Below are positions 1 through 12,652 of a stretch of DNA of 33,796 nt, piece by piece. Position 1 is the stretch's first letter. Each line of letters opens with the position of its first letter. A program made the position numbers and the translations under genes. The notes beneath the pieces were generated by a model, which was not told the origin of the DNA, did no database searches, and was given only the letters and a program-made list of their open reading frames with translations. The DNA is from Sphingomonas sp. (GTDB taxonomy: Bacteria > Pseudomonadota > Alphaproteobacteria > Sphingomonadales > Sphingomonadaceae), in NCBI RefSeq assembly GCF_030145815.1, contig NZ_JAIXHL010000011.1:126562-160357 (forward strand), in the 5' to 3' direction.

Positions 1-2
1 CA

Positions 3-2330
<2,328 letters not shown>

Positions 2331-2603
2331 GTGGGACGGCTATCGCGCCATCAACGAATCGTCATCGATTTGTCGGTTCGCATTTTGCGAGCCGCGTTAT
2401 CCCGTGCCGGCTCTGGACGCGTTGATACAGTGGAGGTGCGGCTCGCACTTCGTTGCCTGCTGCATCACTGCCCTGAACGTTGGCCGCTCGACATGTTCTG
2501 GGACTCAGCGGCGACTGAGAACGACATCGGCCGGGCGCAAGGTTGCACTGCCAGCTTCAATGGCATTATCCGTCAGCTGCGGTCGGCGGGACGATATGAA
2601 TAG
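2331..2603 (+). CDS. Small hypothetical protein directly after dnaE2
   Basis: A 90-residue frame whose GTG start immediately follows the TAA of dnaE2, so translational coupling is plausible although no strong ribosome-binding site is seen. The product is basic and rich in Arg and Leu (RHQRIVIDLSVRILRAALSR), followed by paired residues LHHCPERWP and DMFWDSA. It has no signal peptide or membrane segment. The composition looks protein-like and it probably belongs to a conserved small family of sphingomonads, but I cannot assign a function. Its placement suggests co-transcription with the mutagenesis polymerase. Alternative: a chance open frame in GC-rich DNA. Confidence 0.6.
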   Translation: MGRLSRHQRIVIDLSVRILRAALSRAGSGRVDTVEVRLALRCLLHHCPERWPLDMFWDSAATENDIGRAQGCTASFNGIIRQLRSAGRYE

Positions 2604-2666
2604 AACCAGTCCGCACGCCACAGCTACTTCAAATGAAATGAGCAACGCTCGGTGCAAGGTGTCTTC

Positions 2667-4538
2667 CTAGTTAACTTCAGCTTCGGCGGAGAGAGGGGCT
2701 GGGGGCCAAATCGTCTTCGCTTCTTTGAAGAGGTCACGAGCACGCACCTGAATGCGATCATCATCCCAATCAGGATGTTCAGCAAGCAAGCGACGGTTCA
2801 GCTCCAGCTTGCTGTGCTGTTCCAGACCGCTGCGCTTGCATGCATCCACCACACCGTTCCACGGACCATTCGAAAGAGACGGATTGAGACGGGCGCTTAC
2901 CAGCGTCAGATTGCCGATCCCATCGACGGACCATGAACGACCCTCGGCGGTAACGCCGTCCTCCGGCAGCGGCCAGTGCTCCTGCCAGCTCTGCGGCATG
3001 ATATGCTCGATCTGCAGCTTCGACAGATCGAAGGTGAGGATGGGCTCGGCTTTGAAATTCTGCGTCTGGTAAGCCTCTTCGATCGCCTGCAGGATCATCA
3101 GGACACGATCACGGCGCAGTCCGTTATAGAAGCGCCGGCTTGCCCAGTGGGTGCCGAACGTCTCGTCATCGGGCCATGAGTCTGCGCCGCTCGCGGTGGT
3201 AGCGAGTTCCGAGGCGATCGTCGGTGCGACAGGCTGGTCGACTGCAACGTCGCGGATGGCCTTGAGCAGCCGAATTGTGAGAGCCCCGTAGCCGCGTGTC
3301 TGTTGCCCGCAGATCATACGGCGCACTAGGTAGCTCTCGATCGCCACAGCGGCGGTGATGCGATCCTGCTCGTCGGATCCGTCACGACCCATGAGCGCGA
3401 GCAGCACGGGATCGAGGACGACGACATCCAGAATGCCGAGGCGTTGAAGAAAGCGCGAGAACCGGTCGGAGCCGCTCGCGATGGCGATCCGCTCGAAGAG
3501 CACGGCATCACGCGCAATGCCCGTCATCAAAGCCGCCACATCGATACGGCCATCGGGCGCTTGCTGCCGAAGCGCGTTCACATAGCGCAGGAACCTGTCG
3601 TATAGGTGCTTGGCCGAGACGACCTCGAGCGTCTCCTTCGTGAGCCAACTCTGCAGAAACGTGTCCACACGAGCGCGTGCAGCGTGCCCGGTGCCTACCT
3701 GCTTGCGCCAGAACTCGTGATCGCGATCGAAACGGCGCCAGTGCTGCTCGTAAAGATCGGTGAGGTCGAGCTTCTGCCGCGACGCTTCCCAGAGCAGCCA
3801 GTTCTTGATCAGGTCAGCCGGCAGGAGTGGGGTGCCGTGCGCGTTCAACGTTTCGAAGATCGCTTGCGGCTCGTCGCTGGGGTCAAGATCCAGGACGATG
3901 AGCTTGAGATAGTCCGCCAGCGCGGCGGCAAACCGCTGAGCACGATGCCCGGCCCTAGCAACGTCCGTGTCAGGCCGGAGATAAGCCAGCGCCGCCGAGC
4001 GGAAGAACCGATAGGCTTCCGCCATTCTGGTCGTCTGACCCGTCGGGCCGGACGCCGCGTCGCTGTCGAGAACGGCGCGGAAGGGATCCCGGTCTTCGTT
4101 GGTCGGCCAGACCTTATATCTCTCCTGGGGTTCATAGGCGGTGTTGGCAGTCAGCATGCCCAACCGCTGCTTCGCGAAGGCGACCATACCAGCGTCATCG
4201 CCATCGATGCCCGCCTCAACTTCGGCGAGAGCGTGCTCGGACGCCTTCAGCAGGATCTGCAGTGTCGTCAGACGTTGCTGCCCGTCGATCACCTCACGCC
4301 GAGGCAGACTGCCCGTCGCGTTGGGCGTCTGCTCGAGAACGATTGTCCCCAGGAAGTGGCTTGCGACCGCTTCATCACCTTGACGTGCCTCAAGCCGGTC
4401 GAGAAGGCCGATCACATCTTCCCACAGCGGCTCCCATTGCTCCTCTTTGGACCAGACATAGGGGCGCTGGAACAGCGGCACTGTATGCCTGGTCTGAGCG
4501 CCGAAGATCTGAGCGATCGGCATGTAGGTCGGCTGCAT
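2667..4538 (-). CDS. DUF262-DUF1524 protein (GmrSD-like nuclease family)
   Basis: A 623-residue protein. The N-terminal half carries the DUF262 (ParB/sulfiredoxin-like) signature: VPLFQRPYVW near residues 20-29 followed by W..LW.D, and IDGQQRLTTL near residues 85-94, which binds or hydrolyses nucleotide in this family. The C-terminal part has the DUF1524 His-Me-finger nuclease signature IEHIMPQSW followed by IGNLTLVSARLNPSLSN. GmrS and GmrD fused in this way form type IV modification-dependent restriction enzymes (GmrSD, BrxU) acting on hypermodified phage DNA, so a role in phage defence is likely; this is inference from family. The start was placed at the ATG at 4538 because GGGGGGAAC lies just upstream; an ATG at 4559 is in frame but less likely. 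The gene stands alone, convergent with the upstream small gene. Confidence 0.88.
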   Translation of the reverse strand: MQPTYMPIAQIFGAQTRHTVPLFQRPYVWSKEEQWEPLWEDVIGLLDRLEARQGDEAVASHFLGTIVLEQTPNATGSLPRREVIDGQQRLTTLQILLKASEHALAEVEAGIDGDDAGMVAFAKQRLGMLTANTAYEPQERYKVWPTNEDRDPFRAVLDSDAASGPTGQTTRMAEAYRFFRSAALAYLRPDTDVARAGHRAQRFAAALADYLKLIVLDLDPSDEPQAIFETLNAHGTPLLPADLIKNWLLWEASRQKLDLTDLYEQHWRRFDRDHEFWRKQVGTGHAARARVDTFLQSWLTKETLEVVSAKHLYDRFLRYVNALRQQAPDGRIDVAALMTGIARDAVLFERIAIASGSDRFSRFLQRLGILDVVVLDPVLLALMGRDGSDEQDRITAAVAIESYLVRRMICGQQTRGYGALTIRLLKAIRDVAVDQPVAPTIASELATTASGADSWPDDETFGTHWASRRFYNGLRRDRVLMILQAIEEAYQTQNFKAEPILTFDLSKLQIEHIMPQSWQEHWPLPEDGVTAEGRSWSVDGIGNLTLVSARLNPSLSNGPWNGVVDACKRSGLEQHSKLELNRRLLAEHPDWDDDRIQVRARDLFKEAKTIWPPAPLSAEAEVN

Positions 4539-4683
4539 ATGTTCCCCCCACCGACACATGCAATCGATCTGCAGGGCCGATCATCGACTTATGCGGCAGG
4601 GGGAGCGGCGAGCAAGATTGTTTTGATCCGCTTCGCAGCCATCGAGCGAACAGTTATCGGACCGAAGCCGCAACCGACGTCTT

Positions 4684-4720
4684 GAACACCGCGCCGGTTG
4701 GACACGGTGTTCGAGAACAC
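4684..4720. repeat. Overlapping inverted repeats (GAACACCG / CGGTGTTC and GTGTTC-GA-GAACAC)
   Basis: GAACACCG at 4684-4691 is mirrored perfectly by CGGTGTTC at 4705-4712, with a 13-base spacer. GTGTTC at 4707-4712 then pairs again with GAACAC at 4715-4720. Three alternating half-sites about 145 bases upstream of the DUF262 gene could be an operator for a dimeric regulator or a stem-loop. It is not the alphaproteobacterial LexA box (GTTC-N7-GTTC). Function unknown. Confidence 0.4.
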
Positions 4721-4770
4721 ACAGGCCATCGCGAGATACTTCGCTCCCGTTGGTTGCACTGCCGTCATCG

Positions 4771-5149
4771 ATGGTCGAGGCCTGCGCGCTGGCCGCGGCG
4801 CTTGAGCAGGGCTGGAGCCTGGTCTCGCTCGAATTCGGCAAGTCGTCTAAGTCGATGGGGCCGCTCAGCTTCTCCGTTTCGGTCGCGGACGGGTAGGGCG
4901 GCGCGGAAATCACGCACGACTGTGCGCTTGCTACCGACGCCGACGGCCGCTACGTCCTGGCACCGCGGCGCCGTAGCGGCAACCTTTCACTTCGCCATCG
5001 GGCCGGACGGCCTCGAGCGGCGGCACGGCCGCCCGGCGGATCTGGCAGCCGGCACCATCCGCGCGATGCGGAGATTCGTCGCCGCCGCGAGGAAGGCCAC
5101 GGCCGGCAGCTGCATCGAGGTGCACACCCTCGATGCGGCGGCCGCCTGA
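4771..5149 (+). pseudogene. Degraded small ORF (one stop, one frameshift)
   Basis: An ATG at 4771 opens a frame beginning MVEACALAAALEQGWSLVSL that hits TAG at 4894-4896. The same frame continues with protein-like sequence THDCALATDADGRYVLAPRR. Near 4972-4980 the protein-like signal moves to the next frame (FHFAIGPDGLERRHGRP) and runs to TGA at 5149 (EVHTLDAAAA). Read together this would be about 125 residues of a soluble protein that I do not recognise. The two lesions suggest a decayed gene or sequencing errors; it could also be non-coding. Confidence 0.35.
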
Positions 5150-5346
5150 TCGCCGACGCCGCGTCCCAACGGGCGCAGTTGGGCTCGCGCTGCCCGCTAA
5201 CCTGATCGCCGCACGGCACGCCGTGCCGCCGAACCATCGTCCCTCGGGCAGGGGGCAGTGCACATACACCGTGCTTGACGCCTTCAGTGCGCTCTCGACG
5301 GGAGGGGAAAAGCGCTCCGCTGATGTGCGGACGAAGGAGATAACGA

Positions 5347-5840
5347 ATGTTCGATGACAACGGCAAGCGTCAGATTCAGGCGTTATCGCAGCCATGCGCG
5401 CCATCGCCGACCCCCTCCGGGCGATGATGACCCAGCAGACGGCGCCGGTGGTGATCACCGGCGGCGCCTCGGTCAACCTGCTGAAGCTCGGTTCGATCGC
5501 GAAGGCTGCCTCCGACCAGTTCGACGCCGACCACGTCCACCTGGTGTTCGAGCCCGGACGCGAGGCGGAAGGCCCCAAGCGGATCCTCGTGGGGATGCAC
5601 CGCGACCGGATCGTCCACGTCAAGACCGACTGCTCGGTCTGGGCCGATCCACGCCGCCGACCGTTCCTGCTCGCGCGCCAGGTTAGCGAGATGGGGCTGA
5701 CGAGTTTCGATCCGGACGGGATGGACTACCGGCCGGGCCGACCGAAGACGAACGTGGCCAAGGGCCTCGCGCGCGGCGCGGAGTTGCTACGCCGGCTCGC
5801 CGCAAACGACCTGGAGGAGCCGGTAGCTGCCGCTGGCTGA
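5347..5840 (+). pseudogene. Hypothetical protein, apparently frameshifted after codon 12
   Basis: A strong ribosome-binding site (GAAGGAG at about 5334-5340) precedes ATG at 5347, which begins MFDDNGKRQIQA. That frame then runs into TGA at 5425. The main protein-like frame (148 residues from an ATG at 5394 with no good ribosome-binding site) is offset by one base; joining the two near 5381-5384 gives a smooth sequence ..RQIQA-VIAAMRAIADPL... One missing base there, for example a G, would explain it. The body includes VVITGGASVNLLKLGSIAK and HVHLVFEPGREAEGPKRILV, suggesting a small alpha/beta protein, and no family is recognised. If the shift is real the gene starts at 5394 or is dead; if it is an error the protein is about 164 residues. 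Confidence 0.55.
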
Positions 5841-5964
5841 GCCTCAGGCGCCTGCCTCTAACAGCGCGGGCGCCCAATCCGAGCGAACGCCCTTCGGCTC
5901 CAAAAGTGCCTCGGCCGACGGAACGGAAGGTGAATGGCCACCTGTCCGAAGGGATTAGGCCAAC

Positions 5965-5984
5965 GGTGAAGAGACAGCTTCACC
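5965..5984. repeat. Perfect stem-loop, 7-bp arms
   Basis: GGTGAAG (5965-5971) pairs with CTTCACC (5978-5984) around a 6-base loop. There is no run of T after it on either strand, so it is not a standard intrinsic terminator. It lies about 100 bases from the iteron-like repeats. Confidence 0.45.
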
Positions 5985-6080
5985 TCGAGACCTCCACGAG
6001 CGCGCGTCATGACCCCAGCCTACGCGGGCGACGGTGCCCACAATGTCGTTGTCGCCGACTACAGTCCGTCAAAAGATATC

Positions 6081-6143
6081 CACGCAATTGCCGTTTTTAG
6101 ACACGCAATCACTTACTGTAGACACGCAATCGGTTTATTTCAG
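6081..6143. repeat. Three iteron-like repeats, 21-bp period, core CACGCAAT
   Basis: CACGCAAT occurs at 6081-6088, 6102-6109 and 6123-6130, exactly 21 bases apart (two helical turns). The second and third copies are preceded by TAGA, giving TAGACACGCAAT; the rest of each unit is AT-rich and less conserved. The block starts 11 bases past the gyrB stop. Phased direct repeats like this are typical of initiator-binding iterons of plasmid origins or of cooperative regulator sites. No replication initiator gene is present in the window. Confidence 0.7.
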
Positions 6144-6153
6144 AATTCTGCGG

Positions 6154-9797
<3,644 letters not shown>

Positions 9798-9826
9798 CAG
9801 CGGCATCTAGCGTTCCAGCGTGGCGC

Positions 9827-9855
9827 GCGATAGCGTCCGCGCGGCGATAGCGTCC
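9827..9855. repeat. Short direct repeat GCGATAGCGTCC
   Basis: Two perfect 12-base copies at 9827-9838 and 9844-9855, 17 bases apart start to start, lie in the 68-base divergent gap between recF and the lipoprotein gene. They could bind a regulator or be a simple duplication. Confidence 0.4.
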
Positions 9856-9865
9856 GGGGGGACTT

Positions 9866-10753
9866 ATGAAGCGACTGATTCTGGCGGCAATCCTGCTCGG
9901 CACGGCCGGATGCGGCGGCGATCCGGCGACGCGGGTGATCGACGGGATCGAGGCGAGCTACAGCAAGGAGGGACGCGCCGACGCGATCACGATCAACTTC
10001 GATGACGATGGCAATGCGCGGCTGTGGGCCGGCAAGCGGCGCGGCATCATCGTCCGCGACGGCCAGGATTATCTGATGAACGAGCGCCGCGTCGCGATCG
10101 ACAAGACCAAGTACAAGATGGAACCGGTCGCGGCGCTGCGCGGCGATGTGATGGCGGCATTGTCTGCGTTGGCGGATGCGCAACGCAAGCGCGTGGAGCA
10201 GGCCGAGGCAGCGGCGAAGGCGTCGGGCGAGTTGCGCCCGGACGGCACACGGGTCGTCCGCCTGTACGATGGGCGTGAAATGCTGATCACGCCGCCGCCG
10301 GTGGTCACGTTTCAGGTCGTGCCGGTCGGCACCGAAGAGGTGGGTGGCCGCAGCGGCAAGGTCTGGCGGCTCAGCGCGGTCGGCGACCCGCGCCCCAACG
10401 GGCTGGAAGCGGTGATGTCGAGCGATCCGGAGCTGGCGCAGGTCGGGCGCCTCATTCGCATGCACATGGCGCCCGCCGATGTCGCCGCGCTGGAGCCCGA
10501 GGGCACGCGCCGCAACCTCGCCAAGGCTGCAGCGGAATTGTTCGGCAAGGGCACATTGCTGCGCCTGTCGGTGCGGGGTGAGGCGGGACAGACGATGGAG
10601 TTGTACCGGCTACAACGCTTCGGTCCGGCGAGCTTCCGGGGCGCGGTGCTGATGCTGCCGGCGACGGTGCGCGATCGCAAGACCTTGCGCGAAGACCTCA
10701 AGGTGCTCACCCCGGTCGAGGATGACAGCCCGATGCGCGGGGTGCGGCGTTAG
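9866..10753 (+). CDS. Predicted lipoprotein of unknown function
   Basis: 295 residues. The N-terminus MKRLILAAILLGTAGC is a lipoprotein signal with lipobox LGTAGC (Cys16), so the mature protein should be membrane-anchored in the periplasm. A GGGGGAC ribosome-binding site precedes the ATG. The mature part has a charged helix (LADAQRKRVEQAEAAAKASGE) around residues 105-125 and beta-rich segments (VVRLYDGREMLITPPPVVTFQVVPVG). I recognise no enzymatic motif. It is divergent from recF and convergent with the COQ4-family gene, with a REP-like inverted repeat between them that may terminate both. Confidence 0.8.
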   Translation: MKRLILAAILLGTAGCGGDPATRVIDGIEASYSKEGRADAITINFDDDGNARLWAGKRRGIIVRDGQDYLMNERRVAIDKTKYKMEPVAALRGDVMAALSALADAQRKRVEQAEAAAKASGELRPDGTRVVRLYDGREMLITPPPVVTFQVVPVGTEEVGGRSGKVWRLSAVGDPRPNGLEAVMSSDPELAQVGRLIRMHMAPADVAALEPEGTRRNLAKAAAELFGKGTLLRLSVRGEAGQTMELYRLQRFGPASFRGAVLMLPATVRDRKTLREDLKVLTPVEDDSPMRGVRR

Positions 10754-10777
10754 GGCGGGCATGGCTAAGCCATCCGC

Positions 10778-10856
10778 CCGTTTGCCCTGAGCTTGTCGAA
10801 GGGCGTGCCCGACATCAGCGGCAGGAGCGGTGCTTCGACAGGCTCAGCACAAACGG
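10778..10856. repeat. REP-like inverted repeat (sphingomonad CTGAGC..TGTCGAAG type)
   Basis: The left arm at 10778-10803 reads CCGTTTGCCCTGAGCTTGTC then GAAGGG. The right arm at 10833-10856 reads CTTCGACAGGCTCAGC then ACAAACGG, the near-complement, with about 30 bases between. Dispersed repeats of this kind are frequent between convergent genes in sphingomonads. Here it sits exactly between two converging genes and could act as a bidirectional terminator or mRNA stabiliser. Confidence 0.8.
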
Positions 10857-10866
10857 AACGTTGCTT

Positions 10867-11616
10867 TCAGATCCCGATCAGGCCCTTGTCGCGCAATTCG
10901 GCCTGCGCCGCGCGGTACAGCACCGGATCACCGATGTTCAGCCGCTTGCGCACCGCGGCGAGCGGTTCGGCGAGCAAAAGCTCGTAATCCTCGCCCGACA
11001 GCCAGCGCGCGGCTTTGCCATGGCGATAGCCTTCGCGCACCGCCTTGGCGAAGCTGCGCGATCCGGTGACGCGCAGGCTCTTGAGCGCCGCACCCAGCGC
11101 AATGAATGCCCAGCCAAGCCCGCCGGTCTGCGCATAGGAAAAGGCGACGAGGCACGCTTCGCCGAGCGGTTCGTCGGCCTGGTAGCCGGTGACGACGTGC
11201 CAGATGTCGTGAATGTCGCGCTCGCGCCGGCCATACCAGGCATGCGGATGCTCGATCCCGCGTTCGACATCGGCGTCGGCATAGCTCACATCTGCCAGCC
11301 CCTGAGCCGAATAGCCGGTGCGATCGAGAAAGGCGCGATAGGCCGCGCCGACGCTGCCTTCGGGCAGCGAGTCGAGCCAGGCGCGGTCGGAGAATTTGTC
11401 GGCCAGTTCGGTGCGGCGATAGGCGATTCGCCCGCCCTCCGCCGTGCTCAGCAGACGGCGATAATTGCGCGCCAGCGTGTCGCCGTTCAGCGCGCGCATG
11501 ATGCGGAACACCTGCACCGTATCGTCGCCGTTGGCGAGCAGACGGCGCAGCGCGGTAAGCGCCGTCCCCCATTCGCGCTTGCGCGGTTTGCTCCAGTCGA
11601 TCGCCTGAGTTGCCAT
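10867..11616 (-). CDS. COQ4-family protein
   Basis: 249 residues from ATG 11616 (MATQAIDWSKPRKRE). The segment RDIHDIWHVVTGY followed by LGE is the HDxxH..E metal-binding signature of the COQ4 family, which in eukaryotes takes part in ubiquinone synthesis (oxidative decarboxylation of the C1 position). Bacterial homologues are widespread in sphingomonads and are thought to have a related quinone role; the exact substrate here is inferred. Later segments (SYAQTGGLGWAFIALGAALKSL) look helical. Its promoter region contains the left copy of the IS target duplication and a TGACA-N4-TGTCA palindrome, so the IS1595 insertion may have altered its control. Confidence 0.85.
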   Translation of the reverse strand: MATQAIDWSKPRKREWGTALTALRRLLANGDDTVQVFRIMRALNGDTLARNYRRLLSTAEGGRIAYRRTELADKFSDRAWLDSLPEGSVGAAYRAFLDRTGYSAQGLADVSYADADVERGIEHPHAWYGRRERDIHDIWHVVTGYQADEPLGEACLVAFSYAQTGGLGWAFIALGAALKSLRVTGSRSFAKAVREGYRHGKAARWLSGEDYELLLAEPLAAVRKRLNIGDPVLYRAAQAELRDKGLIGI

Positions 11617-11631
11617 ATGGACCGCCCTTAC

Positions 11632-11645
11632 TGACAGAGTTGTCA
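11632..11645. promoter_or_regulatory. Palindrome TGACA-GAGT-TGTCA upstream of COQ4 gene
   Basis: Five-base arms around a four-base centre, ending 16 bases before the COQ4-family ATG on the minus strand. Position and form fit an operator for a TetR-type or similar dimer. No such regulator gene is adjacent now. It differs in spacing from the XRE-type operators at 14626-14697. Confidence 0.35.
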
Positions 11646-11673
11646 ATAAGTGGTTAGCCGCAGTTATGCAAGG

Positions 11674-11691
11674 TGACAAGAGCTCTGGACA
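11674..11691. promoter_or_regulatory. Left half of operator palindrome split by the IS (TGACAAGA-GC-TCTGGACA)
   Basis: The left five bases plus the AGAGCTCT target duplication are the original operator sequence. The right part (GGACA) is the IS end, which by chance or selection restores a palindrome. Before insertion the site read TGACA-AGAGCTCT-TGACA, the first of three related operators in front of the XRE gene. Confidence 0.6.
11679..11686. repeat. Target site duplication, left copy (AGAGCTCT)
   Basis: AGAGCTCT directly abuts the left inverted repeat and recurs at 14631-14638 abutting the right one. Eight bases is the duplication length known for IS1595-family elements. The sequence is itself a palindrome. 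Confidence 0.85.
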
Positions 11692-11710
11692 TTATATACA
11701 TGACAAAGCA
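11687..11710 (+). repeat. Left terminal inverted repeat of the IS1595 element
   Basis: 24 bases beginning GGACATTATATAC and ending ACAAAGCA. It matches the reverse complement of 14607-14630 at 22 of 24 positions. The ATG of the first passenger ORF lies inside it. Confidence 0.85.
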
Positions 11711-11930
11711 CACTGAACGAGCTACGCAAACCGAGCGTGACAGGCCGGTTGAGTTCGAAATTACTGACGAGATGATTGCGGAGGGCGTCCGTGCTTTGCG
11801 CGATTCTGGGCTTTATCGTGAACAAGCTGGTCTAGTAGATCATGACCTTGTTTATGAAATCCTATCGCGTTCTTATACCAAAGCTCCGCGCCTTCACCGC
11901 CCCCGCGAGATAGATCGACATGATACCTAA
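11700..11930 (+). CDS. Small hypothetical protein, IS passenger
   Basis: 76 residues from an ATG inside the left inverted repeat. The sequence EITDEMIAEGVRALRDSGLYRE looks like a real small helical protein, of a type often seen in alphaproteobacterial genomes. The last part (KAPRLHRPREIDRHDT) looks unnatural and overlaps the convergent gene at 11761, so the original C-terminus may have been replaced. There is no ribosome-binding site before the ATG; another start at 11772 (MIAEGV) is possible. Confidence 0.45.
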   Translation: MTKHTERATQTERDRPVEFEITDEMIAEGVRALRDSGLYREQAGLVDHDLVYEILSRSYTKAPRLHRPREIDRHDT

Positions 11931-12387
11931 TGTGATCGTTCAACGCTAAGAGCGCGCCCGTCGCTTGGGCGAAGTCATTGGCGAATGACTCAACGTCCGA
12001 TACGCTTAGGAATGCATTCGGATCGTAGTCGAATACCTTGGACCAATCGAAATACGGCTGTATCTTTCCGGGCGCGATCTGGTGCGAATGCGCGATCATA
12101 TTTCGATTTTTGGATATCTTGGAAATGTGCGCGGACAGTGCGCGCCATTTCTCGATTATATCGTCGTTTGAGCCTCCGAAGGTTTGTGTGATAGAGGCAT
12201 TGACGATGCTCAGACGCGCCTCAAATGCGCGGATGCAGCCGAGAATTGAGTAAGCTGCGCTGTTGCCGATGGTCAGATTGAACGTCTTCGCCAGAACGTT
12301 TTCCAGCCTGGACCAGGAGAAAATGGCCCCGCCCACCGCGCAGCGCATTGCCAGATCGACTTCTTGATCATCGACGGAGTTTGACAT
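11761..12387 (-). CDS. HEPN-like hypothetical protein, IS passenger
   Basis: 208 residues from ATG 12387 (MSNSVDDQEVDLAMRC). The helix-rich sequence contains KNRNMIAHSH at about residues 93-102, matching the R-x4-H (RNxxAH) active-site pattern of HEPN ribonuclease domains. Segments WSRLENVLAKTF and IRAFEARLSIVNASI fit the helices around it. HEPN proteins act as RNases in toxin-antitoxin and defence systems, but many RNxxAH proteins remain uncharacterised, so activity is inference. Its ATG overlaps the ATG of the 45-residue ORF on the other strand by two bases, and its 3' end overlaps the convergent small ORF. Composition is less GC-biased than the core genes around it, in keeping with transfer. 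Confidence 0.65.
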   Translation of the reverse strand: MSNSVDDQEVDLAMRCAVGGAIFSWSRLENVLAKTFNLTIGNSAAYSILGCIRAFEARLSIVNASITQTFGGSNDDIIEKWRALSAHISKISKNRNMIAHSHQIAPGKIQPYFDWSKVFDYDPNAFLSVSDVESFANDFAQATGALLALNDHIRYHVDLSRGGGEGAELWYKNAIGFHKQGHDLLDQLVHDKAQNRAKHGRPPQSSRQ

Positions 12388-12523
12388 GGAAGCCACCGAG
12401 AGACGCGAGGAAGACGACGTGTTGCGCCGGATGCTCAACACCCCACCAAAGCCGCACGACAAGCCGAAAGAGTCAAGCGAGCCTAAGCCGCGACCAGACA
12501 GCAGAAAGGCCCGGTCGCTGTGA
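12386..12523 (+). CDS. 45-residue ORF divergent from the HEPN-like gene
   Basis: The ATG at 12386 has GGAG 8 bases upstream. It encodes a short charged peptide (METEATERR-like start, actual MEATERREEDD, then VLRRMLNTPPKPHDKPKES). It ends inside an intrinsic terminator-like hairpin at 12505-12533. The strong ribosome-binding site and terminator suggest that it is expressed. A small charged partner divergent from a HEPN-like gene could be an antitoxin-like protein, but this is only a hypothesis. Confidence 0.5.
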   Translation: MEATERREEDDVLRRMLNTPPKPHDKPKESSEPKPRPDSRKARSL

Positions 12524-12533
12524 CCGAGCCTTT
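12505..12533 (+). terminator. Intrinsic terminator-like hairpin
   Basis: AAAGGC-C-CGGTC (12505-12516) pairs with GACCG-A-GCCTTT (12522-12533) around a 5-base loop with a single mismatch. It is followed by TTT within the stem end. It overlaps the 3' end of the 45-residue ORF. Confidence 0.6.
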
Positions 12534-12652
12534 CCGGCGTGGACCTCGAAAAGCCCCTATAGCAGATTTGGCTCACGTGATCCAAGCGCTGGGAGCGTTA
12601 GGTCCTAGCTGTGGATTGACTCCGATCAGCCTAGCCTGGCTTTCTGCGCACT

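Larger units (their letters stand above)
5841..6153. other. Intergenic stretch between the 5840 gene and gyrB
   Basis: About 310 bases with no convincing gene. Open frames here have poor composition and no ribosome-binding sites. It holds a perfect stem-loop at 5965-5984 and three iteron-like repeats at 6081-6143, listed separately. It is also the 3' flank of gyrB. Confidence 0.6.

Noticed and set aside
3606..4685. A 359-residue frame antisense to the DUF262 gene
   Set aside because: No motifs; the minus strand carries complete DUF262 and DUF1524 signatures.
4931..5623. A 230-residue minus-strand frame over the damaged small ORFs
   Set aside because: Arg/Ser/Pro-rich with no ribosome-binding site; the plus strand has a much better initiation signal and composition.
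6061..6143. DnaA boxes or chromosomal origin near gyrB
   Set aside because: The repeats (CACGCAAT) do not match TTATCCACA, no cluster of DnaA boxes is seen, and dnaA is not in the window.
6077..6143. CRISPR array
   Set aside because: Only three copies of an 8-12 base core with 21-base period; no 25-35 base repeats, spacers or cas genes.
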